Origin: Burkholderiales bacterium
GTDB taxonomy: Bacteria > Pseudomonadota > Gammaproteobacteria > Burkholderiales > Casimicrobiaceae
Direction of reading: 5' to 3'
DNA length: 40,083 bases
NCBI GenBank assembly: GCA_031277215.1
Contig: JAITMR010000056.1
Location: 1-40,083 of the forward strand
A program made the translations under genes and the position numbers. Of the stretch, positions 28,498 through 36,862 are shown in pieces (position 1 is the stretch's first letter; the number at the start of each line of letters is the position of its first letter). The notes below the pieces were generated by a model, which was given only the letters and a program-made list of their open reading frames with translations, ran no database searches and was not told where the DNA came from.

Positions 28498-29739
28498 ATG
28501 TCCATTTCGCTTTCGTTCTTATCGCTCTTGCGTCGTTACCGCATTTTTGGCTTCATGCGCTTTTTGCTGCGGCGAATGCTTGAATTGCGAATGACGCAGG
28601 CGGCAGCCAGTCTGACGTTTGCCACCTTGTTGGCTCTCGTGCCACTGTTTACCGTCGCGCTGATCGTCTTGTCGGCGTTTCCGGTTTTCGGCGAATTTGC
28701 CGATCGCTTCAAGCTGCTGGCGCTGGGAATGCTGGTGCCCGAATACGCGGACAAAGTCGGCGATTACGTCGAGGAATTCCTCCGAAACGTCGGCAACCTG
28801 ACCGCTGCTGGTGTAATCCTGCTCGGCATCGCCGCATTCGTGCTTTTGCACACGATAGAAAGCGCCTTTAACGACATCTGGGCTACCCGCAATCGCCGCA
28901 ACCTTATGCAGCAATGTCTGGTTTACTGGATGATCCTGACGCTTGGGCCGCTGTTGATCGGCGCCGGTTTTACACTGTGGCGATGGTTGTATCACCACTT
29001 CGGCGTTTCCGGTGATTGGCCGACGTTGGTGTCCCTGTTTCACTTCTTGAGTAGCTGGGGCACAACGACGGCTTTGCTGTGGCTCGTTTACCGTGTCGTT
29101 CCAAACCGACACGTACCCTGGCGGCACGCGCTGGCCGGCGCAGCATTCGCGGCATTACTGGCGGAGGGCGGTCGTTATACGTTCCACTACTACGTCGGAA
29201 AAGTCACCTCTTATCAACTTGTTTATGGCGCGTTTGCCAGCCTGCCGATTTTTCTGTTGTGGCTGTATTGCCTGTGGCTGGTCGTGCTGGCCGGCGCCAT
29301 CGTTGCAGCGTCGCTGTCGTACTGGCGCGGCGCGGCATGGCAACGTCCCTGCGACTTCCGCCGCCGTTTTCAAGATGCGGTAGAAATTCTATTGCAGCTT
29401 TATGAGGCGCAACACGAGGGCAGGGCGTTGCAACTACCCCATCTGCGCAGATACATTAGCGCTGGCGACGACCAGATCGGATTCCTGCTCGATACGCTGA
29501 CCTATAAAAAAATGATTCATAGAGGCCGCGATGGATGGGTGCTGCAACGCTGCGCTGAAACATTGCGACTGGATGAAGTGATGCGGCTCTTCCTCGACGA
29601 ATACCCTTCCGAATCGGAAGATGTGGTTGAAATCGAATTACAGGACTTGCTGCACCCCGTCTTTGAAAGACTCAACATCTCGCTGGACGAACTGGCGCAA
29701 CGGGTTAAAGCGAGGAAAGCGCAGACGAGACAGGCGTAG
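28498..29739 (+). CDS. YihY/UPF0761 family inner membrane protein
   Basis: 413 residues. The first 270 form the YihY domain (formerly mis-named ribonuclease BN): AAASLTFATLLALVPLFTVAL, the ESAFNDIW motif after the second helix, and six hydrophobic segments up to about 265 (PIFLLWLYCLWLVVLAGA). The C-terminal 140 residues are cytoplasmic and include a winged-helix-like stretch (LHLRRYISAGDDQIGFLLDTL-type), common in the longer members. Molecular function is unknown. It stands alone, divergent from ndk. Confidence 0.92.
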   Translation: MSISLSFLSLLRRYRIFGFMRFLLRRMLELRMTQAAASLTFATLLALVPLFTVALIVLSAFPVFGEFADRFKLLALGMLVPEYADKVGDYVEEFLRNVGNLTAAGVILLGIAAFVLLHTIESAFNDIWATRNRRNLMQQCLVYWMILTLGPLLIGAGFTLWRWLYHHFGVSGDWPTLVSLFHFLSSWGTTTALLWLVYRVVPNRHVPWRHALAGAAFAALLAEGGRYTFHYYVGKVTSYQLVYGAFASLPIFLLWLYCLWLVVLAGAIVAASLSYWRGAAWQRPCDFRRRFQDAVEILLQLYEAQHEGRALQLPHLRRYISAGDDQIGFLLDTLTYKKMIHRGRDGWVLQRCAETLRLDEVMRLFLDEYPSESEDVVEIELQDLLHPVFERLNISLDELAQRVKARKAQTRQA

Positions 29740-30208
29740 TGTAGTTTTGTTAATATAGGGCGATGTCGGATTGCGGCTGTGTCTTTATCCTACGTTGCTG
29801 TACACATATTGTACGCGCATGCGCGTTTAACTATTTCCAATTGGCTTAAGCTGCTCCATCTAAACGTTCAATAAGTCAGGTCGGCGACCGTAATCCGCCA
29901 TCCAATCTCCGATTGTGAAATGAAGGCAATGAACATAAACTGCCAGCATAAAACTGAAAGCGTAATTATTGCATTTGCCGTTTTTCTGGATGGCTTCGCT
30001 TCGTTCGCAATGGCGCCGATAGGATCGTAGACTGGGATTTTACTTCGTTCCATCCTGGCCTGCACAATCAAGAACGCCACATGCACTCGCTCAACTTTCT
30101 GTGTGTTCTTTGCGATTCATTTGTTTTTGCCTCGTTTATGCAAATATCTGGTTTGTTATGAAAAAATCGTAGATAATAGCTCATCTTTTCCAAGGTTCTT
30201 ATACTGCC
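29740..30208. other. Second repeat-rich intergenic gap
   Basis: 469 bases, AT-richer than the flanks. It contains a 14-base perfect palindrome ACGCGCATGCGCGT (29813-29826), inverted copies of the 30-base repeat and of the GGAT...ATCC palindrome, and a 72-codon minus-strand frame whose N-terminal half is repeat-derived. The promoter of the efflux operon should lie near its right end, but I cannot place it. Confidence 0.55.
29986..30058 (-). repeat. 30-base dispersed repeat copy B plus GGAT...ATCC palindrome
   Basis: 29986-30015 is the inverted match (27 of 30) of copy A at 23485-23514. It is followed, 16 bases on, by arms CTGGGAT and ATCCTGG (30032-30058), similar to the element at 24440-24466. 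The same two repeat types therefore occur together in two gaps 6 kb apart. Confidence 0.75.
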
Positions 30209-31291
30209 ATGCCTTCGGTCGCTTCGCTTCTTCGGTGCCTTCTTCTTTCACTTGCCGCCGTTGCTTTGTTCGCGGCATGTGGTGAGCAGGAGCAGGGCAA
30301 AATAGCGCTGCGTCCCGCTTTGACGATAACGGTGGCGCAACCTGAAACGGAAGATTGGCCGGTTCGTATTTTGGCCAATGGCTCTGTTGAGGCATGGCAA
30401 GAAGCCGTGGTGGGCGCTGATGTGCAAGCGTTGCGCTTGACCAAGGTGTCTGCGGATGTGGGCGACACGGTGAGGGCAGGGCAGGTGCTGGCGGTGTTCG
30501 ATGATGAGCCAGTCAAGATTGAAGTTGCGCAGGCGAAGGCAGCGCTTGCACAGGCGCACAGTGTGATGGAAACGGCGCGTGACGATGCCGAGCGAGCAAG
30601 GTCTTTGCAGGGCAGCGGCGCGATGAGCGATCAACAAATCGTTCAACATTTGTCTGTCGAACAATCCGCGCGTGCGCAGGTTGATTTGGCGCAAGCAACG
30701 CTTGCGGCACAGGAGTTGCGTCTTGCCCGCACCCGTGTGCTATCGCCCGATAATGGTGTAGTTTCGGCACGCTTTGCAACGGTGGGCGCGGTGTTCGGTC
30801 CTGGCGGTGAGCTTTTTCGGCTGATCCGAAAAGGGCGTTTGGAGTGGCGGGCAGAATTGACGGATGTCGAACTGGAACGCATTACCCCCGGTGTTTCGGT
30901 GCAACTGACGCTTGCGGATGGTCGCTTCGTTGAAGGTTCTGTCCGAATGGTTGCGCCAACGCTTGATGGACGCACGCGCACGGGATTTGCTTATGTCGAT
31001 CTGCCGCCGGATGTGGCGGTACGACCGGGAATGTTTGTGCGCGGTGAGTTTCATCTTGGCGTGAGTCCGGCGTTGACGGTGCCATCGCAATCGGTGACGA
31101 TGCGCGAGGCGTTCAGCTATGTGTTTCAGTTGGAACCGGATGACTCGGTGCGGCAGGTGAAGGTGACGACGGGGCGGCGTATCGGGGATCGCGTGGAAAT
31201 TCTCGACGGTCTTGCGACGGATTTAAAAATTGTGTTGGCAGGCACGGGTTTTCTCAACGATGGCGACCGGGTGCGGGTTGTTGAAAAATGA
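30209..31291 (+). CDS. RND efflux periplasmic adaptor (membrane fusion) lipoprotein
   Basis: 360 residues. Lipoprotein-like signal (Cys24 in LFAACGE). Order of domains: beta-barrel/lipoyl half (SVEAWQEAVVGADVQA ... VGDTVRAGQVLAVFDD), alpha-helical hairpin (about 105-165), second lipoyl half (TRVLSPDNGVVSARFATVGA), beta-barrel and membrane-proximal domain (PSQSVTMREAFSYVFQL). It links an RND pump to an outer-membrane channel. The permease gene starts 25 bases downstream. No TolC-type gene follows, so the channel must be encoded elsewhere. Substrate unknown. Confidence 0.95.
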   Translation: MPSVASLLRCLLLSLAAVALFAACGEQEQGKIALRPALTITVAQPETEDWPVRILANGSVEAWQEAVVGADVQALRLTKVSADVGDTVRAGQVLAVFDDEPVKIEVAQAKAALAQAHSVMETARDDAERARSLQGSGAMSDQQIVQHLSVEQSARAQVDLAQATLAAQELRLARTRVLSPDNGVVSARFATVGAVFGPGGELFRLIRKGRLEWRAELTDVELERITPGVSVQLTLADGRFVEGSVRMVAPTLDGRTRTGFAYVDLPPDVAVRPGMFVRGEFHLGVSPALTVPSQSVTMREAFSYVFQLEPDDSVRQVKVTTGRRIGDRVEILDGLATDLKIVLAGTGFLNDGDRVRVVEK

Positions 31292-31316
31292 AGTTGAAAA
31301 TGAACGGTAGCCACGC

Positions 31317-34300
31317 ATGAATATCAATGTTTCGGCGTGGTCGATTCGCAATCCGATTCCGCCCATCATGCTTTTCGTGCTGCTGTGCGTGGGAGGGATT
31401 TACGGCTTCCAGCGCATGAAAATCCAGAATTTCCCCGACCTCGACATGCCGATGGTGACGGTGGTGGCTGCGTTGCCGGGGGCGGCGCCCGGGCAGCTTG
31501 AAAACGATGTCGCGCGGCGCATCGAGGATTCCGCTGCGACGATACAAGGACTCAGGCACACTTATTCGACGATCCAGGATGGCGTAGTGACGATCCTGCT
31601 GGAGTTCCAGTTGGAGAAACCTTTGCAGGAGGCGGTGGACGATGTACGTTCTGCGGTTGCGCGTGTTCGTTCCGATTTGCCGTCCGACTTGCTCGATCCG
31701 GTCGTCAACCGCGTGGACTTTGCCTCAATGCCTATCCTCGCCTATGCGGTGCGCTCGCAGCGCTGGGACGACGAGGCGTTGTCCTGGTTCATCGACAATG
31801 AGTTGTCAAAGCGCCTGCTTGCCGTCAAAGGAGTGGGCGCTATAACAAGAGTCGGCGGCGCCACTCGTGAAATAAGGGTCACACTCGATCCTCTGCGCTT
31901 GCAGGCGCTGGGCGTAACGGCGACGGAAATTTCGCGCCAGATTCGCCAGATGCAAATCGAAATGGCGGGAGGGCGCGCTGAATTGGGGGGAGGCGAACAA
32001 CCGATGCGCACGCTGGCAAACGTGGCTTCCGCCGAAGAACTTGCGCACATGGAATTTCCGCTTTGGGATGGCCGCCGCGTCCGTCTCGCGGATGTGGCGA
32101 CAGTACAAGATACCGTGGCCGAGACGCGCTCGCTCGCTTTGCTGGACGGAATGCCTGCCGTCGGGTTTGAGGTCACACGTAGCCGAGGCGAAGGCGAAGT
32201 CGAAACCGGCGCGGGGATACGTGCTGAATTGCAAAAGATTCTCGCGGCTAATCCCGATCTCGAAATCGTCGAAGCTTTCAACTTCGCCGACTTCGCGCAA
32301 GAAGAATTTCAAGTCTCCATGCGCATGCTTTACGAAGGTGCGTTTCTGGCTGTACTTGTTGTTTTTCTTTTCCTGCGAGACTTCCGTGCAACCATCGTGG
32401 CGGCCACGGCGCTACCGCTGTCGGCGATCTCCGCCTTCCTGGGGATGTACCTGTTCGGTTACTCGATCAATATCCTTAACTTGCTTGCGCTTTCACTGGT
32501 GGTTGGCGTTCTGGTCGATGATGCTATTGTGGAAGTCGAGAACATCGTACGCCACCTGCGCATGGGAAAAACACCACGGCAAGCGGCGCTCGATGCCACG
32601 GCGGAAATCGGCCTGCCTGTGGTAGCGACGACGGCGACGCTGGCGGTTGTCTTTTTGCCCATTGCGTTCATGGAAGGTGTCGCTGGCCTCTTCTTCAAGC
32701 AATTCGGCTGGACAGCCGTGATCGCGGTTTCCATGTCTCTGGTCGTTGCCCGGATGATTACGCCGATCCTTGCCGCTTCCATGTTTCAGCCCTTCATGCG
32801 AGATCACAGCGAACCGCGCTGGGTGCAGTGGTACACGAAGAAAGTCGAATGGTGTTTGAACCATCGTGTGCTTACCATCTTTTGCGCGGTGGCCTTCTTC
32901 ATCGTTTCCATGACGCTCGCTGTGCTGCTCCCCCAGGACTTCATGACCGCAGACGACAATTCGCAAACTCAAATCCATCTTGAACTGCCGCCGGGGGCAA
33001 CGCTCGAACAAACGCGCCGCCTTGTTGGAGAAGTCCACGATCGGCTCGCACGACTGGATCATATAACACGTATCTATTCCACGATTGGCGGTGGAAGTGC
33101 AGGGGGCGATGCTTTCGCATCTTCCGGCGGTGATGTGCGCAAAGCGTCGTTGACCCTTCAGCTTTCCCAACGTGGCGAACGTCCGCGCAAACAAGTCATC
33201 GAGAATCAGATTCGCGTCGCGCTCGAAACCCTGCCCGGCGCACGCTTCGAAGTTGGTTGGGGGGACGGTTCAGATCGTTATTCCTTCTTGCTCACGGGCG
33301 ACGATCCTGATGCGTTGCGCTCGGCAGCGCTCGCCATTGAACGCGACCTGCGCACCTTTCCGGGGCTTGGCAATATCAAATCGGGTGCAAGCCTCATTCG
33401 TCCGGAAATCGCCGTTCGGCCTGATTTTGCTCGTGCGGCGGATCTTGGCGTAACCAGTCTTGCCATCGCCGACACATTGCGCATCGCAACCCTTGGCGAC
33501 TACGATACGGCATTGGCCAAACTCAATCTTTCCCAACGACAAGTTCCCATCCTTGTGAAACTTGACGACAAAGCACGCAGCGATCTGGCGGTGATCGGGC
33601 GCTTGACCCTGCCGGGTACGCATGGTCCGGTGATGCTCGGCGAGATTGCGACCTTGGAAATGTTCGCCGGCCCAGCGCAAATCACGCGCCACAATCGCTC
33701 GCGCAACATACGGTTCGATATCGAACTCGGAGGCGCACCCATGGGCGAAATTTCAAAACAAATTCGCTTGCTTCCTTCCGTGATTGATCTTCCTCCGGGG
33801 CTGAACGTTATGGAAATCGCCGAAGCAGAATTCATGAGCGAACTCTTTGTAAGTTTTCTGATAGCTATTCTCGCCGGCATTCTGTGCGTTTACGCGGTAC
33901 TCGTGCTTCTGTTCAGGCATTTCCTGCACCCGATCACACTGCTGGCTGCATTGCCGCTGTCGCTTGGCGGCGCTTTTGTCGGCCTGCTTTTAACCGGCTC
34001 CAGCCTCTCGATGTCCTCCTTGCTCGGCCTTGTTCTGCTGATGGGGCTTGCCACCAAAAACTCCATTTTGCTCATCGAGTACGCCATCACCGCACAACGC
34101 AAACGGGGACTTGAAAGGCTCGACGCCCTGCTTGACGCCTGCCGCAAACGCGCTCGTCCCATCGTAATGACCTCCATCGCGATGAGCGCAGGCATGATGC
34201 CGCTGGCGCTTGGATTGGGCAATGTCGACACCACCTTCCGTGCGCCGATGGCCATCTCCGTTATCGGCGGACTCTTCACCTCCACCATACTCAGCCTGCT

Positions 34301-34367
34301 CATCGTGCCGGTGGTGTTTACTTACATAGACGATTTCGCACGCTGGATCGAGCGGTTAAGAGCGTGA
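31317..34367 (+). CDS. RND efflux permease (AcrB/HAE1-type)
   Basis: 1016 residues, normal length. Proton-driven trimeric pump: N-terminal helix, large periplasmic domain (FPDLDMPMVTV, LENDVARRIEDS), six helices, second periplasmic domain and six more helices. The proton-relay residues are present: D401-D402 in LVDDAIVEVEN of TM4 and K914 in GLATKNSILLIEYA of TM10. The second half retains the RND pattern RARPIVMTSIAMSAGMMPLA. It forms an operon with the upstream adaptor. Multidrug, solvent or metal-chelate substrates are all possible; the sequence alone does not decide. Confidence 0.96.
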   Translation: MNINVSAWSIRNPIPPIMLFVLLCVGGIYGFQRMKIQNFPDLDMPMVTVVAALPGAAPGQLENDVARRIEDSAATIQGLRHTYSTIQDGVVTILLEFQLEKPLQEAVDDVRSAVARVRSDLPSDLLDPVVNRVDFASMPILAYAVRSQRWDDEALSWFIDNELSKRLLAVKGVGAITRVGGATREIRVTLDPLRLQALGVTATEISRQIRQMQIEMAGGRAELGGGEQPMRTLANVASAEELAHMEFPLWDGRRVRLADVATVQDTVAETRSLALLDGMPAVGFEVTRSRGEGEVETGAGIRAELQKILAANPDLEIVEAFNFADFAQEEFQVSMRMLYEGAFLAVLVVFLFLRDFRATIVAATALPLSAISAFLGMYLFGYSINILNLLALSLVVGVLVDDAIVEVENIVRHLRMGKTPRQAALDATAEIGLPVVATTATLAVVFLPIAFMEGVAGLFFKQFGWTAVIAVSMSLVVARMITPILAASMFQPFMRDHSEPRWVQWYTKKVEWCLNHRVLTIFCAVAFFIVSMTLAVLLPQDFMTADDNSQTQIHLELPPGATLEQTRRLVGEVHDRLARLDHITRIYSTIGGGSAGGDAFASSGGDVRKASLTLQLSQRGERPRKQVIENQIRVALETLPGARFEVGWGDGSDRYSFLLTGDDPDALRSAALAIERDLRTFPGLGNIKSGASLIRPEIAVRPDFARAADLGVTSLAIADTLRIATLGDYDTALAKLNLSQRQVPILVKLDDKARSDLAVIGRLTLPGTHGPVMLGEIATLEMFAGPAQITRHNRSRNIRFDIELGGAPMGEISKQIRLLPSVIDLPPGLNVMEIAEAEFMSELFVSFLIAILAGILCVYAVLVLLFRHFLHPITLLAALPLSLGGAFVGLLLTGSSLSMSSLLGLVLLMGLATKNSILLIEYAITAQRKRGLERLDALLDACRKRARPIVMTSIAMSAGMMPLALGLGNVDTTFRAPMAISVIGGLFTSTILSLLIVPVVFTYIDDFARWIERLRA

Positions 34368-34409
34368 TTGGCGGCGAGCAGGGGAGGGCTTCGCTATCGT
34401 TCGCCAATT

Positions 34410-35252
34410 TCATTTCAACAAAATACCCTGCTTGAGGATCGCTTCTTTCAAGCGATCTCGCCCTGCCAGCGATTCCGGTTTACTCAACCGCGCCAGCGAC
34501 TGTTTCGACCAAGTGGCATCGGCCTCCCGATAGGAGCGATAAAACGCGGCCATGGTTGCGTCGTAGTCGGCAATCGCTTGTTGCGTGTCGTTGTTCGAGT
34601 ATTGCTCACGATGCAGGACGGCATACTGCAGCAGGCGCGGCTTGACTTGCGTCGGACGCTCGGAATTTGGATAGCCAATGCAGAGCCCGAATATCGGGAA
34701 AACGTGCGACGGCAGATTAAGCTCACGGATGACCTCTTCGGGATGGTTGCGGAGCGCTCCTGCATATACCGTGCCGAAACCCATCGATTCAGCAGCAGTG
34801 GCGACATTTTGCGCCGCGAGCGTTGCGTCAATAGCGGCCATCAAAAAAGTATCGAAATAATCAATGCCGTCAATCGGCGTTTTTTGAGCCGCCGCCGTTT
34901 CGTAAAGCATCGCCATGTCGGCCAGAAAGATGAGCAGCAGCGGCGCTTGTTTGATGTGGCGCTGTTGACCAGCATAGTCTGACAGCCGCGCTTTACGCGC
35001 ACCGTTTTCAACGGAGACGACACTCCACATTTGCAGATTGCAGGAGGAGGGCGCCGATTGCGCGGCGGCAATCAGGCATTCCAGTGTTCCCGATGGCAAC
35101 GGAGTTTCCAGGAACGAACGCACCGAACGGTGAGATAAAAGCGTTTCCAGAGTTTTGTTGAGCTCCGGCAAAGCAGTGTCTAATGCTTGCGCTTTGCCGT
35201 AGCGCGTTTCTATCAAAGAGGCGAAAGTTGGTGCTGATGAATGATGTTTCAT
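34410..35252 (-). CDS. NfsA-like FMN-dependent nitroreductase
   Basis: 280 residues. Nitroreductase fold: HRSVRSFLETPLPSGTLE, where the RSxR segment contacts FMN phosphate, AAQSAPSSCNLQMWSVV, AIDATLAAQNVATAAESMGFG and a PIFGLCIGYP segment, followed by a long C-terminal arm as in NfsA/Frp. Uses NADPH to reduce nitroaromatics or quinones. It converges with the RND permease gene (42 bases apart) and lies 15 bases downstream of thpR, so it may be the last gene of a PEBP-thpR-nitroreductase unit. Confidence 0.9.
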   Translation of the reverse strand: MKHHSSAPTFASLIETRYGKAQALDTALPELNKTLETLLSHRSVRSFLETPLPSGTLECLIAAAQSAPSSCNLQMWSVVSVENGARKARLSDYAGQQRHIKQAPLLLIFLADMAMLYETAAAQKTPIDGIDYFDTFLMAAIDATLAAQNVATAAESMGFGTVYAGALRNHPEEVIRELNLPSHVFPIFGLCIGYPNSERPTQVKPRLLQYAVLHREQYSNNDTQQAIADYDATMAAFYRSYREADATWSKQSLARLSKPESLAGRDRLKEAILKQGILLK

Positions 35253-35267
35253 TGTTTGCAGAGAATG

Positions 35268-35798
35268 TCATGAAAAATGGAGCTTCGTGGCCGCTATCCT
35301 GAATACAGGCCGATAACAAACTCCTCGCGGCGTATTTTGCGACCATACCAATGCTACTGTATCAGCAAGCCAGCGCACCGACGGTCGCATACCCCAATCC
35401 GGCGCCGGGCCGGGGTATTTTCGTTTCAACGTGATGTGCGCACGAAAAGGGCGAGTCTCTGGAACGAAACCGCACGGTTGTAGCAAGGTATGAATCTCCT
35501 CAACCAATGCGGTCAAGACCGCTGGTGTTTCCTTCAGCCCCGCCCACAGGATACGTGGCTCCCGCCAGAAACCCATCTGGTCAATAGCCAGCGCCATCGG
35601 CGCGAATTTCAGCCCCGAGAGCGCCTGCCGGTAGCAGGCTTCTTGCTGTACGCTGCTGCGTCCAAGAAAAGCCAGCGTCAAATGCAGATTTCCCGACCGC
35701 ACGGGAACCCCGTGCGATTCATCTGACGCTACCGCTGCCAGTTCACGTTGAACGGTGGGAGGCGGCCAGAGCGCGACAAATAAACGCTTGCTGTCCAG
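35268..35798 (-). CDS. thpR: RNA 2',3'-cyclic phosphodiesterase / 2'-5' RNA ligase (LigT family)
   Basis: 176 residues if started at CTG. The two HxTx motifs that form the active site are H39-L-T-L and H121-I-T-L. A GTG start at 35702 would remove the conserved beginning RLFVALWPPPTVQREL, so translation must start earlier. The only candidate between an in-frame TGA (35802-35804) and that motif is CTG at 35798, preceded by AGGGG nine bases upstream that overlaps the PEBP stop codon. This gives MDSKRLFVAL, a normal LigT start and length. A sequencing error in an ATG is the alternative. Gap to the PEBP gene is 12 bases. Confidence 0.85.
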   Translation of the reverse strand: MDSKRLFVALWPPPTVQRELAAVASDESHGVPVRSGNLHLTLAFLGRSSVQQEACYRQALSGLKFAPMALAIDQMGFWREPRILWAGLKETPAVLTALVEEIHTLLQPCGFVPETRPFRAHITLKRKYPGPAPDWGMRPSVRWLADTVALVWSQNTPRGVCYRPVFRIAATKLHFS

Positions 35799-35810
35799 TG
35801 TTCAGCGCCC

Positions 35811-36359
35811 CTAATACGCCGTAAAGCTGGTCTTGGCGATCAGTTCACCGTTAATCATGAAACCGGCCAGCGCGGCAGTTGCATCGGGCGGAAGGTCGAG
35901 TTTCTCGGTTTTCAGCGCAAAAACGGTGAAAACGTAGCGGTGCGGTTTATCCCCTTTGGGCGGGCAGGGACCGCCAAAACCGGCGTACCCGAAGTCGGTG
36001 CGAATCTGCGTCGCTTTTTCCGGCAAACCTTTTCCCGACCGATCGCCGGCGCCTTCGCCGAGCTTATTGACGCTCGCCGGAATGTTCACGACAACCCAAT
36101 GCCACCACCCAGAACTGGTTGGCGCATCGGGGTCATACACCGTGACGGCAAAACTCTTGGTTCCTTGCGGTGCGTTCTTCCAGGCAAGAGCAGGGGAAAT
36201 GTTTTTGCCCTCGCAACCAAAACCATTGAAAACCTGATCGTTAGTGAGCTGACCCTCGGCTCTGACAGTGGGACTGCTCAGGGAAAACCCGTCAGCCGCA
36301 CGACAACCCATCGAAAAGGTGAAAATCAGCACAAACACCAAAGCACGAACCATATTCAT
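35811..36359 (-). CDS. Exported PEBP (YbhB/YbcL, Raf-kinase-inhibitor-like) protein
   Basis: 182 residues. A signal peptide ends near CRA|ADG (residue 22). The mature part has the phosphatidylethanolamine-binding-protein motifs: ALAWKNAPQGTKSFAVTVYD with DPDAP, HWVVVNIP, and GPCPPKGDKPHRYVFTVFAL. Bacterial members are of uncertain function; several are periplasmic. It overlaps thpR's ribosome site on one side, and on the other its ATG overlaps the stop of the prophage regulator frame as ATGA. A second ATG two codons in is also possible. Its native upstream region was probably interrupted by prophage integration 35 bases away. Confidence 0.93.
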   Translation of the reverse strand: MNMVRALVFVLIFTFSMGCRAADGFSLSSPTVRAEGQLTNDQVFNGFGCEGKNISPALAWKNAPQGTKSFAVTVYDPDAPTSSGWWHWVVVNIPASVNKLGEGAGDRSGKGLPEKATQIRTDFGYAGFGGPCPPKGDKPHRYVFTVFALKTEKLDLPPDATAALAGFMINGELIAKTSFTAY

Positions 36360-36775
36360 AACGGATATCCGATCAATAGAACGATTTTTTGCAATTTGAC
36401 ATAATATAAAGAATATGTGTTTAGCGCGTTTGATAAGTTATTGTTATTAAATGCTTCTGCGTTTTGCGGTGTCATAAATCCAGCGACAAGGGCAAAACAA
36501 AGGGTCATTGCTGTCGTGTGACGGTGTTCGAGAACTCGCCTCCATAATGCCTGACGTTCCGGCTTTTTTTCCGTGACCATTTCACTGGCTGCGATTACTT
36601 CCAGCGGGTCGGCGTCGATCAGTTCGGCCAGCTTTACGCAAGCGTGAGAGGGCAGGCCTCTTTTCTTGTATTTCGCCTCTTGAAGATTGTTATAGAGCAT
36701 GTCCAGCCGTCTGGACAATTCGGCTCCGCTGCCTGTTGTTTTTATGCCTAATTCGATGAATTTGTGAAGTTCCAT
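36356..36775 (-). CDS. Inovirus regulator with helix-turn-helix (RstR/DUF3693-like)
   Basis: 139 residues. Residues 15-62 resemble a helix-turn-helix DNA-binding domain of small phage repressors (GSGAELSRRLDMLYNN ... KKRGLPSHACVKLAELIDADP), followed by PERQALWRRVLE, a pattern seen in DUF3693-type proteins of filamentous phages. A hydrophobic stretch (about 88-102) follows. The last codons read through the putative attachment site (LNTYSLYYVKLQK) into host DNA. AAGGGG lies 7 bases before the ATG. An operator region lies directly upstream, suggesting autoregulation. Family recognition is by pattern and context; repressor function is inferred. Confidence 0.75.
   Translation of the reverse strand: MELHKFIELGIKTTGSGAELSRRLDMLYNNLQEAKYKKRGLPSHACVKLAELIDADPLEVIAASEMVTEKKPERQALWRRVLEHRHTTAMTLCFALVAGFMTPQNAEAFNNNNLSNALNTYSLYYVKLQKIVLLIGYPL
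36394..36423 (-). other. dif/XerCD-like attachment site at the prophage left end
   Basis: On the minus strand the host-side half reads TATATTATGTCAAAT, identical at 14 of 15 positions to the XerD half and centre of E. coli dif (TATATTATGTTAAAT). The phage-side half (TAAACACATAT) matches the XerC arm poorly, with an 8-base centre, as in attachment sites of integrative filamentous phages that use XerCD. The right-hand copy is outside the window. Confidence 0.6.
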
Positions 36776-36787
36776 AATGTGACCCCT

Positions 36788-36832
36788 TGATCCTCACCAA
36801 ATATGGTGATACATTCTCCCCATATTTGGTGA
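36788..36832 (+). promoter_or_regulatory. Phage operator-promoter region
   Basis: Rightward promoter candidate TTGATC (36788-36793) and TACATT (36810-36815) with a 16-base spacer that is exactly the palindrome TCACCA-AATA-TGGTGA (36794-36809). The 12-mer TCACCAAATATG recurs inverted as CATATTTGGTGA (36821-36832). A further inverted pair GGTTTA / TAAACC lies at 36842-36863. An operator filling the spacer is a classical way to block RNA polymerase. The likely binder is the adjacent regulator. Confidence 0.65.
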
Positions 36833-36862
36833 AGCTCTATCGGTTTATCAATTTTGGTAAAC

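Noticed and set aside
28194..28583. Plus-strand frame of 129 codons between ndk and the YihY gene
   Set aside because: Its first half is translated from repeat sequence and its second half overlaps the YihY gene out of frame.
29868..30086. Minus-strand frame of 72 codons in the second repeat gap
   Set aside because: The N-terminal half is translated from the dispersed repeats and no ribosome site is evident. The C-terminal half (one hydrophobic stretch) could be a gene remnant but is too weak to call.
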